64,000 bases of DNA, from contig JAHGAU010000009.1 of assembly GCA_019925105.1 (NCBI GenBank), positions 1,674,001 through 1,738,000 on the forward strand. The letters run 5' to 3'. Positions 23,651-36,284 of the stretch are shown in pieces. Each line of letters opens with the position of its first letter. Position 1 is the stretch's first letter. A program made the translations under genes and the position numbers. A model generated the notes under the pieces. It worked only from the letters and a program-made list of their open reading frames with translations, was not told the DNA's origin and did not search any database. The DNA is from Niebla homalea (lineage: Eukaryota; Ascomycota; Lecanoromycetes; Lecanorales; Ramalinaceae).

Positions 23651-26226
23651 TCACGACATCCCCCTCCCCTCCCCCTCCTCGACATGGAACCCAAACACCC
23701 AGCGGTACAGATCCCTCAACCAGGCGTACTGGCCGTGACTCCCCACCATCCAGCGGACCGACCTGGCCACATCGACGGCCCGGGCCCTGCGCTGCGGCGC
23801 CCCAAGCTCGAAGCCGGAGCCGCCGCCGCCGCCGCTGGCGAAGAAGGCCGGCTCGGAGGCGACGAGCTTCTTGTAGGAGTCCAGCAGCTGGAGCTGCCAG
23901 GATTTGGTGCCGAAGCTGTTGGAGGGGGCAGACTTGATGAAGTGGGCGAGGGAGGGGGAGGGGGAAGAGGATGAAGATGAGGACGAGGATGAGGAGCGCG
24001 GGAAGCCGATGCTGGTGGCGGCTTTGACGAGTAGGAGTTTGAGGCAGGTGAGGTGGGGGTCTTCTTCTTGCTGGTGCTGGTGCTGGTGCTGGTGCTGATG
24101 GTGTGGCGTTGGGGTGGTTTGACTTCTCGAAGAATTGCTGGAGGGGTTGATGATGGTGGAAGTGGAGGAGGCTGAGTTCTTGGATCCCTGGCTGTAACCG
24201 GACAGGGTACTGCTGGATGACGACCATTTGGGCTGCGAGCGCTTATGCTGCATGTTTGACCGTTGCGATTCTCGAGAAGCTTTGTCGGACGGGCCGAGGA
24301 CGAGGATATTGGGGAGGGGTCCTTCGTCGGGGGAGATTTGCTGGGTGTCTTCGAAGATGGTCGTGGGCGTTTCGGGGTTTTGGCGGCCAAAGTCTTCGTC
24401 TTCGGATTCGTCCATTTCGGGCACTTCGGCGAAGAAGTGGGAGGATATTGGTGGTGATCGGGATGATTGGGTGTGTGATTGCTTGGCCTGGTGGAAGGCT
24501 TGCGTAAAGGTGGTCTGGGATGGGCGTGGGGTGCCGCGGTCTGGACGGATTTGCGTCCAGCCCTCGCGGAAGAGGTCGCACAACTCCCAGCAAGCCTGGA
24601 CTGCGGAGCCGAGGAGTTCTTCGTCAGCAGGCTTGCCTTCCCGCTTGTTCTGGCGGAGGCTGAACAGCATTTCCGCGAGGGACCAGCAGGCGGCCAGGAG
24701 GGAATCGGTTTCGCGGGCAAGTTCGGAGCGCTGTTTCATCAGGCGGTGGCAGAGGGTGATGTAGAAATCCAGGGTGCGTTCTCGGAATGCCTCAGGCAGA
24801 GATCGGTCGTGGGTGTTGTAGAGGTGATTGTTAAGCTCGAAGCTAACTCTCAGTACTGAATCGGTATCTTCATTCTGATTCCGCCGTACTTCGAATAGAC
24901 ATTGGCAGAAGTCGCGGCAGAGATCCAAGGTAGGTCGGACCTGTGTCGCAATCTCCTCATCTCTGGTTTCGTATAATTTCTGACAGAGCTTCCAGCACGA
25001 CTTCCATGCCTGTTCTTGTTGGTCCCTTTTGTCGGAGAACTTGAATATCCTCTCTCGATGCACATAGCTCAGGCCTGCCAATGTATTACAGAGTGTCCAG
25101 CACTCGCTGAGAGCCACATGCAGAGCCGCAACTTCATCATCCTGTTCTTTCAGTCGCTCGACCGTCTGTTCAAAGGTATTGTTGCTGGGGTTTGGTGTAC
25201 GTTCGGGATCCTGTTCCCCGTCTTGCGATTCTGGAATGTCTGCTATGATCTTAGCAGGCCACTTTCCTTCCATGTTCAGATGGAGACTCACCTGCGAGGC
25301 TGCTCGCTCTCGAGCTTGACCGAGAAGAAGGCTTTCTGATCTCGTGATCCAATGACTGTTCCATCTCTGCTCTTGTCTGTGCCAAGGGTGTGGTAGACCA
25401 GTCTCGGACGGGCATGAGAGAAGTCTGTAATGGTGGAGGAGGGGAGAGAGAAGTCTGTAATGGTGGAGGAGGGGAGACAGAAGTATGGCCCGATCCCTGT
25501 CCGAACTGTCAATGGCGGTCTCTTTTCACCAGAACCTCAATATCCCCACCTTGCCTGAGCCCCCGCCATTTTCCGGTGGGGCGACTACGAGGATGTCTGA
25601 CCGTTGGGATGGCGTGGGCGTTGACCGCCGGATCGAAGGAGGAGATTGCCGATGCTTTTCCCTGAATTAGCAAACCTCATGGCAATATCGCCGGAAACGG
25701 ATTTTCCCTCACGAATGCGTCAAAGCCCTGTGGCGCGTGGATGACAGAGCTTGGCTGCTCATCCTCATCTGACCTCGGTCTCGATGCCTGGGCAGCGGCC
25801 TCTTTGGTCTCGAGCTGTGGAATGATCAGCGCTGGTTATCTTTCCGAGAGCATGGCTCCTCTATCTGTGTAACATACTCCCAATCCGGGTTTGGTGGCTT
25901 TCATGGTCGGCTGGGGCGTTGGATCGTTGTCTTCGGCTTCTGCGGCTGTATCTTCTATGTGCGTGGTATCTGTGTCGTTGGAAGACGTGGAGATTGGTGA
26001 TGGATCGGCAATGTCGCTAGGACTGGTTGGATTGAAGGCGGAGGAGTAGGTGGGTGGTTGTAGATATCTTTGGGAGTCTGATGACCTTTGTTCAAACTCT
26101 CATCAGCTGTTGCTTGAGAGACTTGACAAAAGATATTCATGCTTAAACTCACATTGGCCGATTGATGGGCGATCCGAATCGTTGTGGCGAGGTGGGGGAG
26201 TCTGAGTAGGGGCTGAATGCGGACAT
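23651..26226 (-). CDS. Uncharacterised fungal helical protein (DUF7624-like)
   Basis: I do not know a function. The main exon runs from an acceptor at about 25255 to the stop at 23651. It encodes about 230 residues of regularly spaced amphipathic helices rich in Cys, Trp and Leu (LSECWTLCNTLAGLSYVHRE, WKSCWKLCQKLYETRDEEI, LDFYITLCHRLMKQRSELA). A long low-complexity tail with His-Gln and Ser runs follows, and the end is RDLYRWVFGFHVEEGEG. Upstream, exon 1 starts at ATG 26226 (MSAFSPYSDSPTSPQRFGSP) with donor GTGAGT at 26152. Further coding pieces include QRYLQPPTYSSAFNPTSPSD and MPVRDWSTTPLAQTRAEMEQ, the latter with donor at about 25291. The exact joins between about 25430 and 25860 are unresolved because several short exons are possible. 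The protein is serine-rich and probably cytosolic. Confidence 0.65.
25420..25481. repeat. Two-copy 30-bp tandem duplication
   Basis: The sequence AGAAGTCTGTAATGGTGGAG plus GAGGGGAGAG is present twice in direct succession. On the minus strand it lies in a coding exon and adds a repeated PPPPLQTSLS segment. The length is a multiple of three, so the frame is kept. Confidence 0.75.
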
Positions 26227-28162
26227 GATATTATTATTCGGAGAAGGCAGTAAGGGTGATGTCAATGCCATGATTTCGGGTTGTATGGACGAGCCGTGTT
26301 CATTTCAAGACGGACCACCCAGTCGCGACAACGACCAAGCTCTTATCGAAGGTGTTTGAGGCTCTGTACGTGGGTGGTGATGGTATTCAGCTGCGGGCGT
26401 GAGACAAACAGCAAGCCACGGAGAATTGTGATCCTGGCCAGAAAGCATGTAAGGCTGCAGCTCCCCCATAGATAGGCCAAAAGAATTTGTCTGACTTCTT
26501 CCTCCACCTGATCCTCCTGATCCACCTGCGGGGCAAATGTCGCTTATGTAGCAAGGATGTTTCCTGGAGGTGGAGACCGGCCTAGCTATTTCCTTCCAAG
26601 AAACCAATCTCGAATCGTCGTAAGCTAGGAATGTAGACGCGTTTCGAAGCCCGTTAATAGATGTGTATTTTCGTTTCAATGCCTGTTGCCGGTGATGCTA
26701 TGTTGAGCTTCGTTGGCAGAGGATACGCGTAAGGAGGTGACAGCCAGTCAAAGGAATGGGGCGCATTCGACATTGGAATCTATCATGCTTTGCCCCACCG
26801 CGACAGAGGGAAGAGGCAGGCTAGAGATATAGACGAGCTTTAACTATGAGCAAAAGCAGGCAGCGAACCACACCAACTCAGAACGCGTGGGCCAAGGATG
26901 GAGACGCCTGTCTCCACTCTCCAACCATGACATTTACATTTTTGGGGCTTCCGTGGCGGCCCTCTTTTCAGCCTGTCTCCAGCCTTCCCAGGTGGATCTT
27001 CACAACTACTGAAGTGATACTTCGTTTACAATGTTCACTTTCAGAATACTTTTCTGAGTGCAATATCATATTCAGAAACATAAACACATCTTGAACTGCC
27101 CCAATGTTTCCCAAGACTTTTCAAGGACGTTCCCATTCCCCCCTCCCCGGGGCAAATAATAATACTAGATGGATCGACGCTCCCACCAGCACGGTAACTT
27201 CGCGGCGCTCCTACCACCAGTCCACCCCCTCCATCGACCACGCGACCATCCTTTCCTTGAGACCCCAAACAACCCTTTACGCAATCGCCACGGCCGACCA
27301 CGTTGCAATCTCCATAAGCACTACTTAAAACAACTCGGGTCAGACCCGATGATTCGCCAATTGCAGATGCCCCACAACTGCCATCACTCTGCGTCTGGCC
27401 TTTGTTTGCCAACCACAGTCCACCACAAACTGTCAGCTTGTGAGGGTCTTGGCCCCTATCACACGGCGTTTCTAAGCGCCCAACGCGGGAAGCCTACCGT
27501 GCCACCGGTTCGCGGCAGCTTTTGCTGGTGGGGTCCCCCCTACTGACTGGTACAATGTTTGCTTTTGGGCTTTTCTTAGGTATGATTTTTTGAGGGTGTG
27601 TTTGCTCTTCAGTAGCCTTTTTGGGGTTTTTTGAGGTCAGCAAACGTTTCGGTCCAAGGCTAGGCATGGAAAGCCGCGGAGTGGTGCTGTGGTTGTCATG
27701 AGCCAATAAAAGGGATGAGGATCGGTGTTGGTGATGGGTTTGGGGGGGCGGAATGACGGGTTAGGAAGGCTACGGATGCCTTGCCGCGTGGACCAGAGTG
27801 ACGGGATTGGCATAAGGTAGCGGTGAGGTAGTAAGGTGTAGGCTTGTGTAGGTGTTGCGAGGTTGACCTCCTCGTTGACCTTTGACGCCGGCGTAGGTAT
27901 AAAAGGGAACAACGCAACAAACAGAATATCCATTTAGAGTGTCTATTCCGGAACAAATGTACTCGCTTGTGGCTTGGTCTATTCCTGCTGTCGGCGCTTC
28001 CACCTCATTGCTTCACCACCAGCTCAATCATACCATCTGCCTCTCCCATTGGTAGATTTGTTGGGCACCCTCCAAAGTCTTGTCCAGCAGAAGCAGACGT
28101 TACTCACAAGGCTATAGCCTTATGCGGTCAAGGTGGCCCAACACCCACAAAGTGCCTCTCGC
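26227..28162. other. Intergenic, no supported gene
   Basis: Several frames of up to 125 codons occur on both strands, but none shows a domain, a plausible exon chain or an ordinary start context. It presumably holds the promoter of the helical-protein gene and the 3' flank of the BAP31-like gene. Confidence 0.4.
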
Positions 28163-29137
28163 TTACTTGTCCTTCTTCGGCGTCCCATCCTTCATCGTCA
28201 TCTGATCTCCCAAGCTGTTGTACTCCCGACTCAAGCCTTCACTCTGCTTCTTCATAGCCTGCAACTCCTTGTCCTTCTGTGCCAACTGATTCTTCAGCTG
28301 CCCAATCTCGCCGGCTTCACCAGCCTCGTACAATCTCTTGGAGTCCTTGCCAGAAGCCTTTGGGTCGCCCTCGTAGCGCTTGACCTTCTCCTCGAGACGA
28401 AGCGTGTCGAGAATCATGACATAGGTGCGGTTGAGGATCAAGGAGAGGAAGAGGGTAAAGCCGCAGAGGTACATGTTGCGTTGGGAGTAGAATTTGCGGG
28501 CTTGGACTTCCATGCGGCCGGATCCTTCCATCATGCCGGGGCTGTGAGGCACAATGTCAGTATATTGATTGCATTGTGTGAAAAAAGTCGTTGACGAGGA
28601 AAGTCCGTGAGAACCGAGGTTGGGGGAAAGTACTTACTTGGCACTCTGCTTCGTCTTGCTCAGCTCCATCTGCACAGCGTAGACCCGGTTGACGCTGTCG
28701 ATGAAAAGGATCAAAATGAAGATGAAGGTGATCTAGCTCGATATCAGTATCCTGCACTCATTTGAGGCATTTTATACCGGCTGCCTACTTTCATCCCATA
28801 CTGAAATTTGGCCACTAAGGGGCTATCCGAGATGAAATTAAAGAGCTTGCGCTTGGCAGTATAGGGCAGTGGAACGATAAGCAGGCCGAAGATGCTCATC
28901 TCGACCACCAAAAGGACGAACACCTATTAGGGAAATTTTTGTTAGATTGGTACAGTAGGAAAGATGCGGAACGAGGAGGAAGAGCAACCGGTGCATAGAT
29001 AAGAGAAGGCATGACTGTTGATGATCTCTGGCTGTTATCTACAAGATAGAGGACTTGTTGGTATAATGGTTGGGTATTGGCTATGGTGGTTGTAAGGAAG
29101 AGAAAAGGAAACTCACCAAGGTGTAGTAAAGGGTCAT
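28163..29137 (-). CDS. BAP31 / Yet1-Yet3-like ER membrane protein
   Basis: The predicted product has 209 residues from four exons: 29137-29117, 28923-28789, 28732-28638 and 28541-28163. All junctions are GT...AG and in phase. BAP31 family proteins are ER membrane chaperone or sorting factors; in yeast Yet1/Yet3 associate with the Sec translocon. The N-terminus MTLYYTLVFVLLVVEMSIFG is the conserved first transmembrane helix. A second helix is ITFIFILILFIDSVNRVYAV, and a third is MYLCGFTLFLSLILNRTYVM. GRMEVQARKFYSQRNMY is the signature between helices two and three. The C-terminal 90 residues form a charged coiled coil ending DGTPKKDK, a KKxx-like dilysine signal for ER retrieval. The first exon has only seven codons. 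Confidence 0.92.
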
Positions 29138-30840
29138 TTTGGCCGCTAGAACCAAGGCACGACCGGACCGGAAGGTGGGCTGTTGATTCGAACGTCACAA
29201 ACTGCGAGAGCACGCCAATTGCTGTATAACTATCCTGAGTCTTCGCAAGAACGTTGTGAGCTGAAAAATGAATCCTTCTTCTCACCAAACTCAATTTGAA
29301 TAGGAAGGGACTGTTGAGTGCCTGAGAAGAATCTGCTGTTTTAGGACGCAATGGGGCAGGACAGGCCCCATACGTCACAGCATTCGCGGCTGGCCTCTGC
29401 CTTGGCAACGCCACTCGGCCCGATCAACGCCAACTTTTGAAACGCGCAAATCCACGTACGGAGCGAGCAAGGACTGCATGTAAGTTAAAGAGACCACGAC
29501 GCTGCAAGTGCGCTTGCGGAGCAAAGAAATGCAATAATGTTTCGTATCTCGAGCGCCCATGACATGTTTTCAATAACGTAGTATAGCAGCTCTGGGGCTT
29601 GTCTAAGTATCATATTATCCATTCTTTTGAAACCAATCCTGGCATACGGAATACATCGAGTGCCGAAACTCGCAATTACAGGCTTGACATTGCGCATTTC
29701 CTATAGTCCAAATACATCATTACTTGGTCCTAAGCTTAAGCGCTATGAATCCTTTCCAAAGCCAATTGGGGTTGTGCCATTTTCATTCTCCTCATTTAGA
29801 GCTTCTGTGCCCTGCCCGAGAGTAGACGCTTCAAAAATTGTGATCAATCAAGTATCTACTTATTGCGCCTTCGCTGTTTCAAGTCTGATGGTCTCAGTGC
29901 AAGACCGTGGATGTGCTCCAAAAGTCCACGTTATCTTCTTCTGTGCAGGCCGATCGTCAAGTTCTAGGACCAACCAAGGAGGTGTCCTTATCCCCCTTAA
30001 ATTAGAAGAGGACTTTACGGCTCATGTGAGTTGAAAGCATACAAAAGTCACCAATGGAAGGTAAGTGAGCGATCGGAGAAGGGCAGGAGTGCCCTCCTCA
30101 CTCAGCACTGCAGAGATGCGAAGACAATAGGAATGGCGTGTTTGCTGCAGATTGTTTTGAGACCACCTCTCGCTTTCATGGGAGGGTTCGATGCGATGGA
30201 TTTCATTCATTAGACCAATGTGACCTTTCATGCGGCATCACCTCGACGCGTGAGGCGGTTGTACGGTGGCGACGTTGCTATAGGGGAGCGACTGTCGTGG
30301 CTGGATCACGCCACACCATGCCCAAAAAGGCAATCTCGACGTTCTCCCAGGTTCGACGCTGGAGAATCATAGAATTTATCCGGAACGGGAAAGGCGGGGA
30401 CGAAGTGTCACCACCGTCGTGGTCGTGGTGATGACGATTACCGCTTTGGGACAGCCTGCTAGGCTCGAGTGGCAAACTTTTGATATTCGGCTATAGCTCG
30501 GCTGAAACTGTCCAAATGACCAGAGAGACGTAACAGTAAGAGAGCATTGGCGCAGACATTATACACGTCATCAAGTGAACCTTCTTGTTTCGTCTCCCAC
30601 ATGATGCTAGTATCATGAGCTTACTTGGCTTGGCGTCCATCGGTCTTGGTCCCTCTACCTTATTGCCACAATCTTGACCTTATGCAGACTGATATTCGAG
30701 CTTGCTCCTCTCCTTTACTGAGGATCGCGGTGTCACAGGCGCTCGTGAATAGATCTTTTAAGCGATGGAACGATGCTACATGTTCGGGAAAGCCTTCGGC
30801 CTCGAGCTCCATATTTCACGTGCAAGAAGAATAAAGTTAA
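29138..30840. other. Intergenic, no supported gene
   Basis: Frames here are short and lack domains or exon-chain support. The left part is the promoter side of the BAP31-like gene. I find nothing to annotate in 29500-30840. Confidence 0.45.
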
Positions 30841-32843
30841 TTAAGAGAAGATACCAAAGAAACGTCGACTTTTATCCGGTCGTTTCTTGTCCAATCGACT
30901 CTCGTCCGGTACCTCAAGGTCGCACAAACTGACAATGATTTTCGCATACCAACAGCCTTCCCCGAGCTCCGAACCTTTCCTCAGAGTGATATTCAGGTGG
31001 TGTTTGGATGATAGTTGGCCATCATATGTGTTTGAGTGCGCTGCACTGCATTGAAACAACGCCTCTTCGAGTTCACACCACTTTCGCGCGTATTCAGGAC
31101 CCTCGTGCAGCTGAACATCTAGATTCAGCCTATCGGGCATGTCTTCAGCTACCGTAACTGCCATCAGAAAGCGGAACCTTGAGTCAACCACGACGCAAAA
31201 CACGGCTGTCCCGTACCCCATAGTAAGCGTCTCGTCGCCCTCATACAAGATCATAAGGCCTCGTTTTAATGCGAAAACGTGACTGAGTGTGACAGGGCGC
31301 TTCTCCTCACCACAAATCCATGACATAAAGACAGTATGATATTTATTGATGGTGTTCCACCAATCACGTTCTTGCGGAATGTATATAATCCTGCGTTCAC
31401 AATGAGGCCGATTCTCATATTTCCTCAGAGCCCCGTGAGGCCGGTGACCTCGCATTGTTACTTCACCCTGACCAAACCTGCGAAACGTGTCATAAGATTG
31501 TGCCCGAAGCCGGACACAGAACGGTTGACGAGGATATTTCCTGCGGCGGCAATGCAGCAGCAGAACTTGAAACATGGGCAACATCTTCTCGTATACTTCA
31601 AGGCTTTTGAACAACCGCCATTGTCTTCCGTCGTCTGGAATATTGGAGGTCGTAATATCAAATTCGATTGCCAGTCCTCTATTGCCAACACTCCAAGGTT
31701 TTCTATGGTAGCTATCACCAAAGGCGGCGCGGATAATATCCCCTGAATCGACGAAAGCTTCTGCGCTGGGAGCAAATACGCCGCAGAGCTGTAACTTGGG
31801 ATCGTTCCAAGCAAAAAGCGATTCGTCATCTGATTGCTTTGCGATTTCGTATTGCAATCGGAGAAATGCTTTGTCTCCTAAATAAATCTCAAAAAATTTC
31901 CGGCTTTTAGCATACCAGCATAGAATCATACGTGCGCCCTTCGCGAAAACAGTAATGCAAGGCGCTCTCCATGATTTGAGGGTGAGACAAGAAACTCTCC
32001 AACAATGCGAAAAAGACTGAAAGCACGTACCTTCCCCATACAGCAACGGCATCTGGACATCGAAGAGACCCATTAGACAATAAGATCGATCTTCACGTCT
32101 CGTGGTCCGCCTTTTCGACGCCCACGACATTTTTTGAGCGACACAGGCAAGATGTGGAGAACTGATAAGTTGCGCCTCGATGCCCGTCGCGAGAGAGATC
32201 TCCTTCTCTAGATGGTTCTTCCTCCCAATCTCGACCCAAGCCTGATTGAAGAATACCAGATGTTTTGGTGCCAGAAGCTCCTGCAGGGTCCAGCCTCTGG
32301 TCCACCATCTGCTGGCCTGAATAGACGTCAGGGTCAGTATTGGCTTGGAAAGTTCAACTCAGGCCGACTAGGTGCTAGACCCCCGCCATAGCGTCGGTCT
32401 TTTGCTCCAGGCATTGCGGCTGAAGGTCGAGCTGTAGGAGAATGAACGGGCAGAAATCGTATGTTACTTACACACCAAGCCTTAACAGAGGACTCATCTT
32501 CCAGCGACGTCTGGGTAATGTCTTTCAGATAGGCGTAGCAGACAGCAGAGTCCCCATACCACCGATACATGGAGTTGATTGCTTCGGAGAGCTCGGTACT
32601 ACTGGTCTTGTCGATGCAGCAAGTATCGATCCATACAAACGTATAGCCATTGGACGAAGCTATATCACAACAGCTGCGAATCTTGACATACCCGGGACGA
32701 GGATTTACTTCGGTTTTGGCCTGCTCCAGATTCTGGTACGAGACCTCACCGTCGCCCCAAGTGTGCGAAAGTATGGCATATTCGGGGACATCATCGTCGA
32801 AGAACTCATGCAACTCTATCGTTGCAGTGTTCAAGAGACGCAT
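30841..32843 (-). CDS. HET-domain protein (vegetative incompatibility type)
   Basis: The predicted product has 564 residues from three exons: 32843-32472, 32316-32031 and 31877-30841, with GT...AG introns 32471-32317 and 32030-31878. The HET domain starts at residue 1: MRLLNTATIELHEF, PEYAILSHTWGDGEVSYQNL, FVWIDTCCIDKTSSTELSEA, then across intron 1 RWWTRGWTLQELLAP, and LYGEGDKAFLRLQYEI across intron 2. This is the common HET-E/HET-D-like arrangement in which the HET domain is N-terminal. The C-terminal 300 residues have no NACHT, WD or ankyrin motif that I can see. Such genes act in non-self recognition after hyphal fusion. Unlike the HET gene near the left end, this one has a complete frame. 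Confidence 0.88.
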
Positions 32844-34685
32844 CTTGATAGCTAGGGTTGCGATCGTCTATGGTCAATCAACGTCGCACTGTGACGGATA
32901 AGATCGCGAAGTTGTCGGAGCTGTCAATCCGAGCAGATCGACTGATCGCATTCGAGACCAGCTTCCACCTTACGGAAATGGAACAGTCTTGTTTGGTGTG
33001 TAGGAGAAACCAGAAACTGGACGAGGCTGAGCAGGCTTCACCTTGGCCCGAAAGATCATGAGCAATGAGATTGTGGTAACTTGGTGCCTTAGCTTAGGCA
33101 CGAGCATCATCATACGAACAGACTGAAGCTCCTGTTCTATTGTACTGCAGCAAGCATCGCATCTCAACAATAATAGGTCAAGACAGAATCCTTAGTTTCT
33201 TTAAGCTGAGGGGTTGTCCGCTGCCACGCTTTCGATATGACGTCACCAGGCAACCCCTGAAGGCGTCAGGTCGAATCTACCACTCCCCAAATGCTATCAA
33301 TGTTTCCTTCCTGAAGCTACCATCCGAGCAGAGCCACCTTCGCTTCACAGTCCAGCCGAAAGAACCCTCAACGACACTTTTGTTGCCACTACTGCATTGT
33401 AGGTGCGGGTTGAAGATGATTTTTTCTCACGGCGTCCCGAAGCAGGATTGAGAGTGAAACGTGGGCACCCTTCAGTCTCCACTCAGCTGCCTCATTTTCG
33501 ACTGTCAGACCCACACCTCTTCTTCGCACTCAGCATTTGCAGTGTACACTGATCGGCCTGGCTGCCGTGTGAAATGACGTCGCAATGGGATTGAGGGATC
33601 ACAGGTGGCGGAGATGCGTTAAGGGGCGAGTCTGTGTTTGGCATTCGCGGCAGAACACGTGGTGGTGGTGTAAGAAGCAGCAGCAAACGTTTCAGTTGCC
33701 TATCACATCCCGTTCTCACAATCTGCCAGCACGATCCCATGCTCTAAGGGAGGATCATGATTGAAACATGTCTGTTCCTTATCCTTTCTGGAGCTCTGGT
33801 TCAAAGGGAACACATCCACGATCTGGAGCACCTCATTCTTGTCGTGGGACCTGGAATACCCCACCATGATCCGTTGATTGAAAATTTTGGTATCAGCAGC
33901 ACGCGGGTCACTGTAACCAGGTTCTGTCAATATGACATCGGAAATTGGGGTCCATCAGGGGGTCAGGGGGCTCAGGTCGTGAGTCAGGCATCCACATTCT
34001 TCCTTCCTCAATAGGCCGCTGAATGGTTTCGGGTTCCTCAGGACATGACTCCTCACTGTCGGTGCCTTGTAGCTCACATCCGTGATCTTCAACCCACGTC
34101 AGGAGATCTGTGGCAGGAATCTTCACAACCAAACAATGCCTTCACCCAATGCCGTGCGAGGGCATGATGATCCTTTCCTTCCTTTGGGATGGCGGCTACG
34201 TTTCATAGGCCTCAAAAAGCTCCGACATGCGAGGCAGCTTAAAATCCAAACAAGCGGGGGTGCTTTAATCTCTTCCCTACCTTTTGTGTCCTTCCTACAT
34301 CAGCCAGCTCTTCCCTCTTACTCAATGGAGCCAAGGCTACCTGCACTCTACGGCAGGGAGGCCCATTGGGTAAACCCATCATTCAATTCTCAATCCTCAG
34401 CCCAGCAAATCTCGAGCCGAGATTTGCCCCCTGACACCTAAGCATGTGAAGATCCTCCACCTTCATCCTGGATCATGCATCCACCACCTGCGTTGAGCGC
34501 AGTCCATATTCCTCTTCACCTTCCTTGTTTAGAGCATAATATACTGCTTGAGGCTTTGGTCTCCTGGTTTAGCAGCCCACATTCATCACAGCTATATAAA
34601 CGTCCACCCGCTCATTTCAAGAACACTTTCATTTCAAGAACACCTTCACTATCGTTGCACCGACGACATCCCAGATACCTCTATC
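32844..34685. other. Divergent intergenic region
   Basis: This separates the HET gene from the GH45 gene. Short frames only. A TATA-like TATATAAACG lies at about 34591, some 95 bp before the GH45 start codon. Confidence 0.45.
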
Positions 34686-36284
34686 ATGGCATCTTACGCA
34701 AAGATTCTCACCACTTTAGTCCTCCTCACCTCCCTCACAGGGGCCCAGTCGGGTCCTGGAAAGACAACCCGCTACTGGTACCTCTGCCCTTTCCATCAAG
34801 AACTGCTGCACCTGCCGGGAGCTGACTAGACGCTTGTAGGGACTGCTGTAAGCCCAGCTGCGCTTGGCCAGGCAAAGGCCAGTCCAGCGGACAGGTGGCT
34901 AGCTGCGACAACAGCGACAAACCCTTATCAGATCCAAATGCTCAATCTGGCTGTCAAGGCGGTACAGCCTACATGTGCTCCTCACAATCCCCATGGGTAG
35001 TCAACGACAACCTTGCGTACGGCTTCACTGCCGTCTCTGCCAGCAACCCGACTTGTTGCACATGCTACCAGCTCACCTTCACGAGCGGACCCATCTCAGG
35101 CAAGAAGATGATCGTGCAGGCCACGAACACGGGTACCGACGTGTCGAGCACCCAATTTGATCTTGCCGTACGTCCCTTCTTCTCTTGCGGCACACTTCTC
35201 CAGTAATCTTGTACATTAAGAAAACTCGGCTGACAATGCGGGACTTCCAGATACCCGGCGGCGGTTTCGGTATCTACGATGCATGCACTAGTGAATGGGG
35301 CGCCACTTCCGCGGTCTGGGGCCAGCAGTACGGTGGCTCCTCGACCAACACTTGCTCCCAATTCCCGGCAGCGCTCCAGCAGGGCTGTGAGTTCCGCTGG
35401 GATTGGATGCAGGGGGCTGATGATCCTGAGTAAGCTCGCAATCCATCTACCATCTTCTCTCCCCAAGACACCACTCGTCTCCAGCCCCATCTTCAGCGCG
35501 TCAGATTGCTGAACCATCTTCACTACAGCGTCGACTACGAAGTCGTCTCCTGCCCAGCGGAGATTGTCGCCAAGTCAGGCTGCGGTTCCAGCTCGGGCGG
35601 AACTTCTACCCCAGATACTTCGAGTGATACCGCAGGGATTTCGGATAACTCGACGACTACTGGCACAGCCACCAGCGGCACTGACACCGGCACCGGAACA
35701 GGCACAGGCACAGGCGCCGGCGCTTCCTCGAGTTCTGCACCCTCCGTCCAGGATGCCGGCCAAGGTGCCGGTCAAGGTGCTGGTCAAGGTGCTGGTCAAG
35801 GTGCCGGTCAAGGTGCTGGTCAAGGTGCTGGTCAAGGTGCCGGTCAAGGTGCTGGTCAGGGTGCCGGTCAAGGTGCTGGTCAGGGTGCCGGTCAAAGTGC
35901 CGGTCAAGGTGCTGGTCAAGGTGTCGGCCAAGGCGCCGGCCAGGCCCAGGCCAAATCAGCTGCTCAGGTAGCTCGGAACAATGGCAATAAGGGCACTGGC
36001 ACGGGAGGCAGCACCAACACTGATAGTGGCGCTGGTGGAGACGCGGATGATGCTTGTGAGTCATGAAGTTCGTCCTCGCCTGCATCATTTCTACCGCCCC
36101 AGAGAGCTGTCCGCTTCGACTATGATTCAAGTACTCATCTCCACGCACTGAACATGTCCCATGCATGCTAATCTGAGCCCGGCCCGTAACAGGCAAGAAC
36201 TCCCGCAAATCCAGGAAAGCCAGGAAATCGAAGCGGAGCTCGCGGGCAGGCAAGCGTGGTACCGGGAGGCAGGTCAAGCCGTAA
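34686..36284 (+). CDS. Secreted GH45 endoglucanase with GAGQ-repeat and basic tail
   Basis: The predicted product has 405 residues from five exons: 34686-34777, 34840-35167, 35251-35429, 35529-36055 and 36193-36284. All have GT...AG and matching phases. It cleaves internal beta-1,4 bonds of cellulose outside the cell. A signal peptide (MASYAKILTTLVLLTSLTGA) precedes the GH45 domain. RYWDCCKPSC, across intron 1, carries the catalytic Asp, and FDLAIPGGGFGIYDAC, across intron 2, carries the second Asp. Cys-rich segments NPTCCTCYQLTF and DYEVVSCPAEI complete the domain by about residue 220. A Ser/Thr/Gly linker is followed by 16 units of GAGQ type and then a lysine/arginine-rich end (KNSRKSRKARKSKRSSR). 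No CBM1 is present. The tail replaces the cellulose-binding module usual in many GH45 enzymes; its function is unknown. Confidence 0.9.
35752..35943 (+). repeat. 12-bp coding minisatellite, 16 units
   Basis: The unit GGTGCYGGTCAA encodes Gly-Ala-Gly-Gln. Sixteen units lie head to tail, with variants encoding DAGQ, SAGQ and GVGQ. Third-position C/T changes alternate between units, which suggests expansion by unequal exchange or slippage. It lies in exon 4 of the GH45 gene. Confidence 0.9.

Noticed and set aside
23716..24720. 334-codon minus-strand frame
   Set aside because: It is a shifted frame of the helical-protein exon, made open by its Ser/Pro-rich low-complexity sequence.
35575..35931. 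Threonine/leucine-repeat protein on the minus strand
   Set aside because: It is only the complement of the GAGQ minisatellite inside the GH45 gene.
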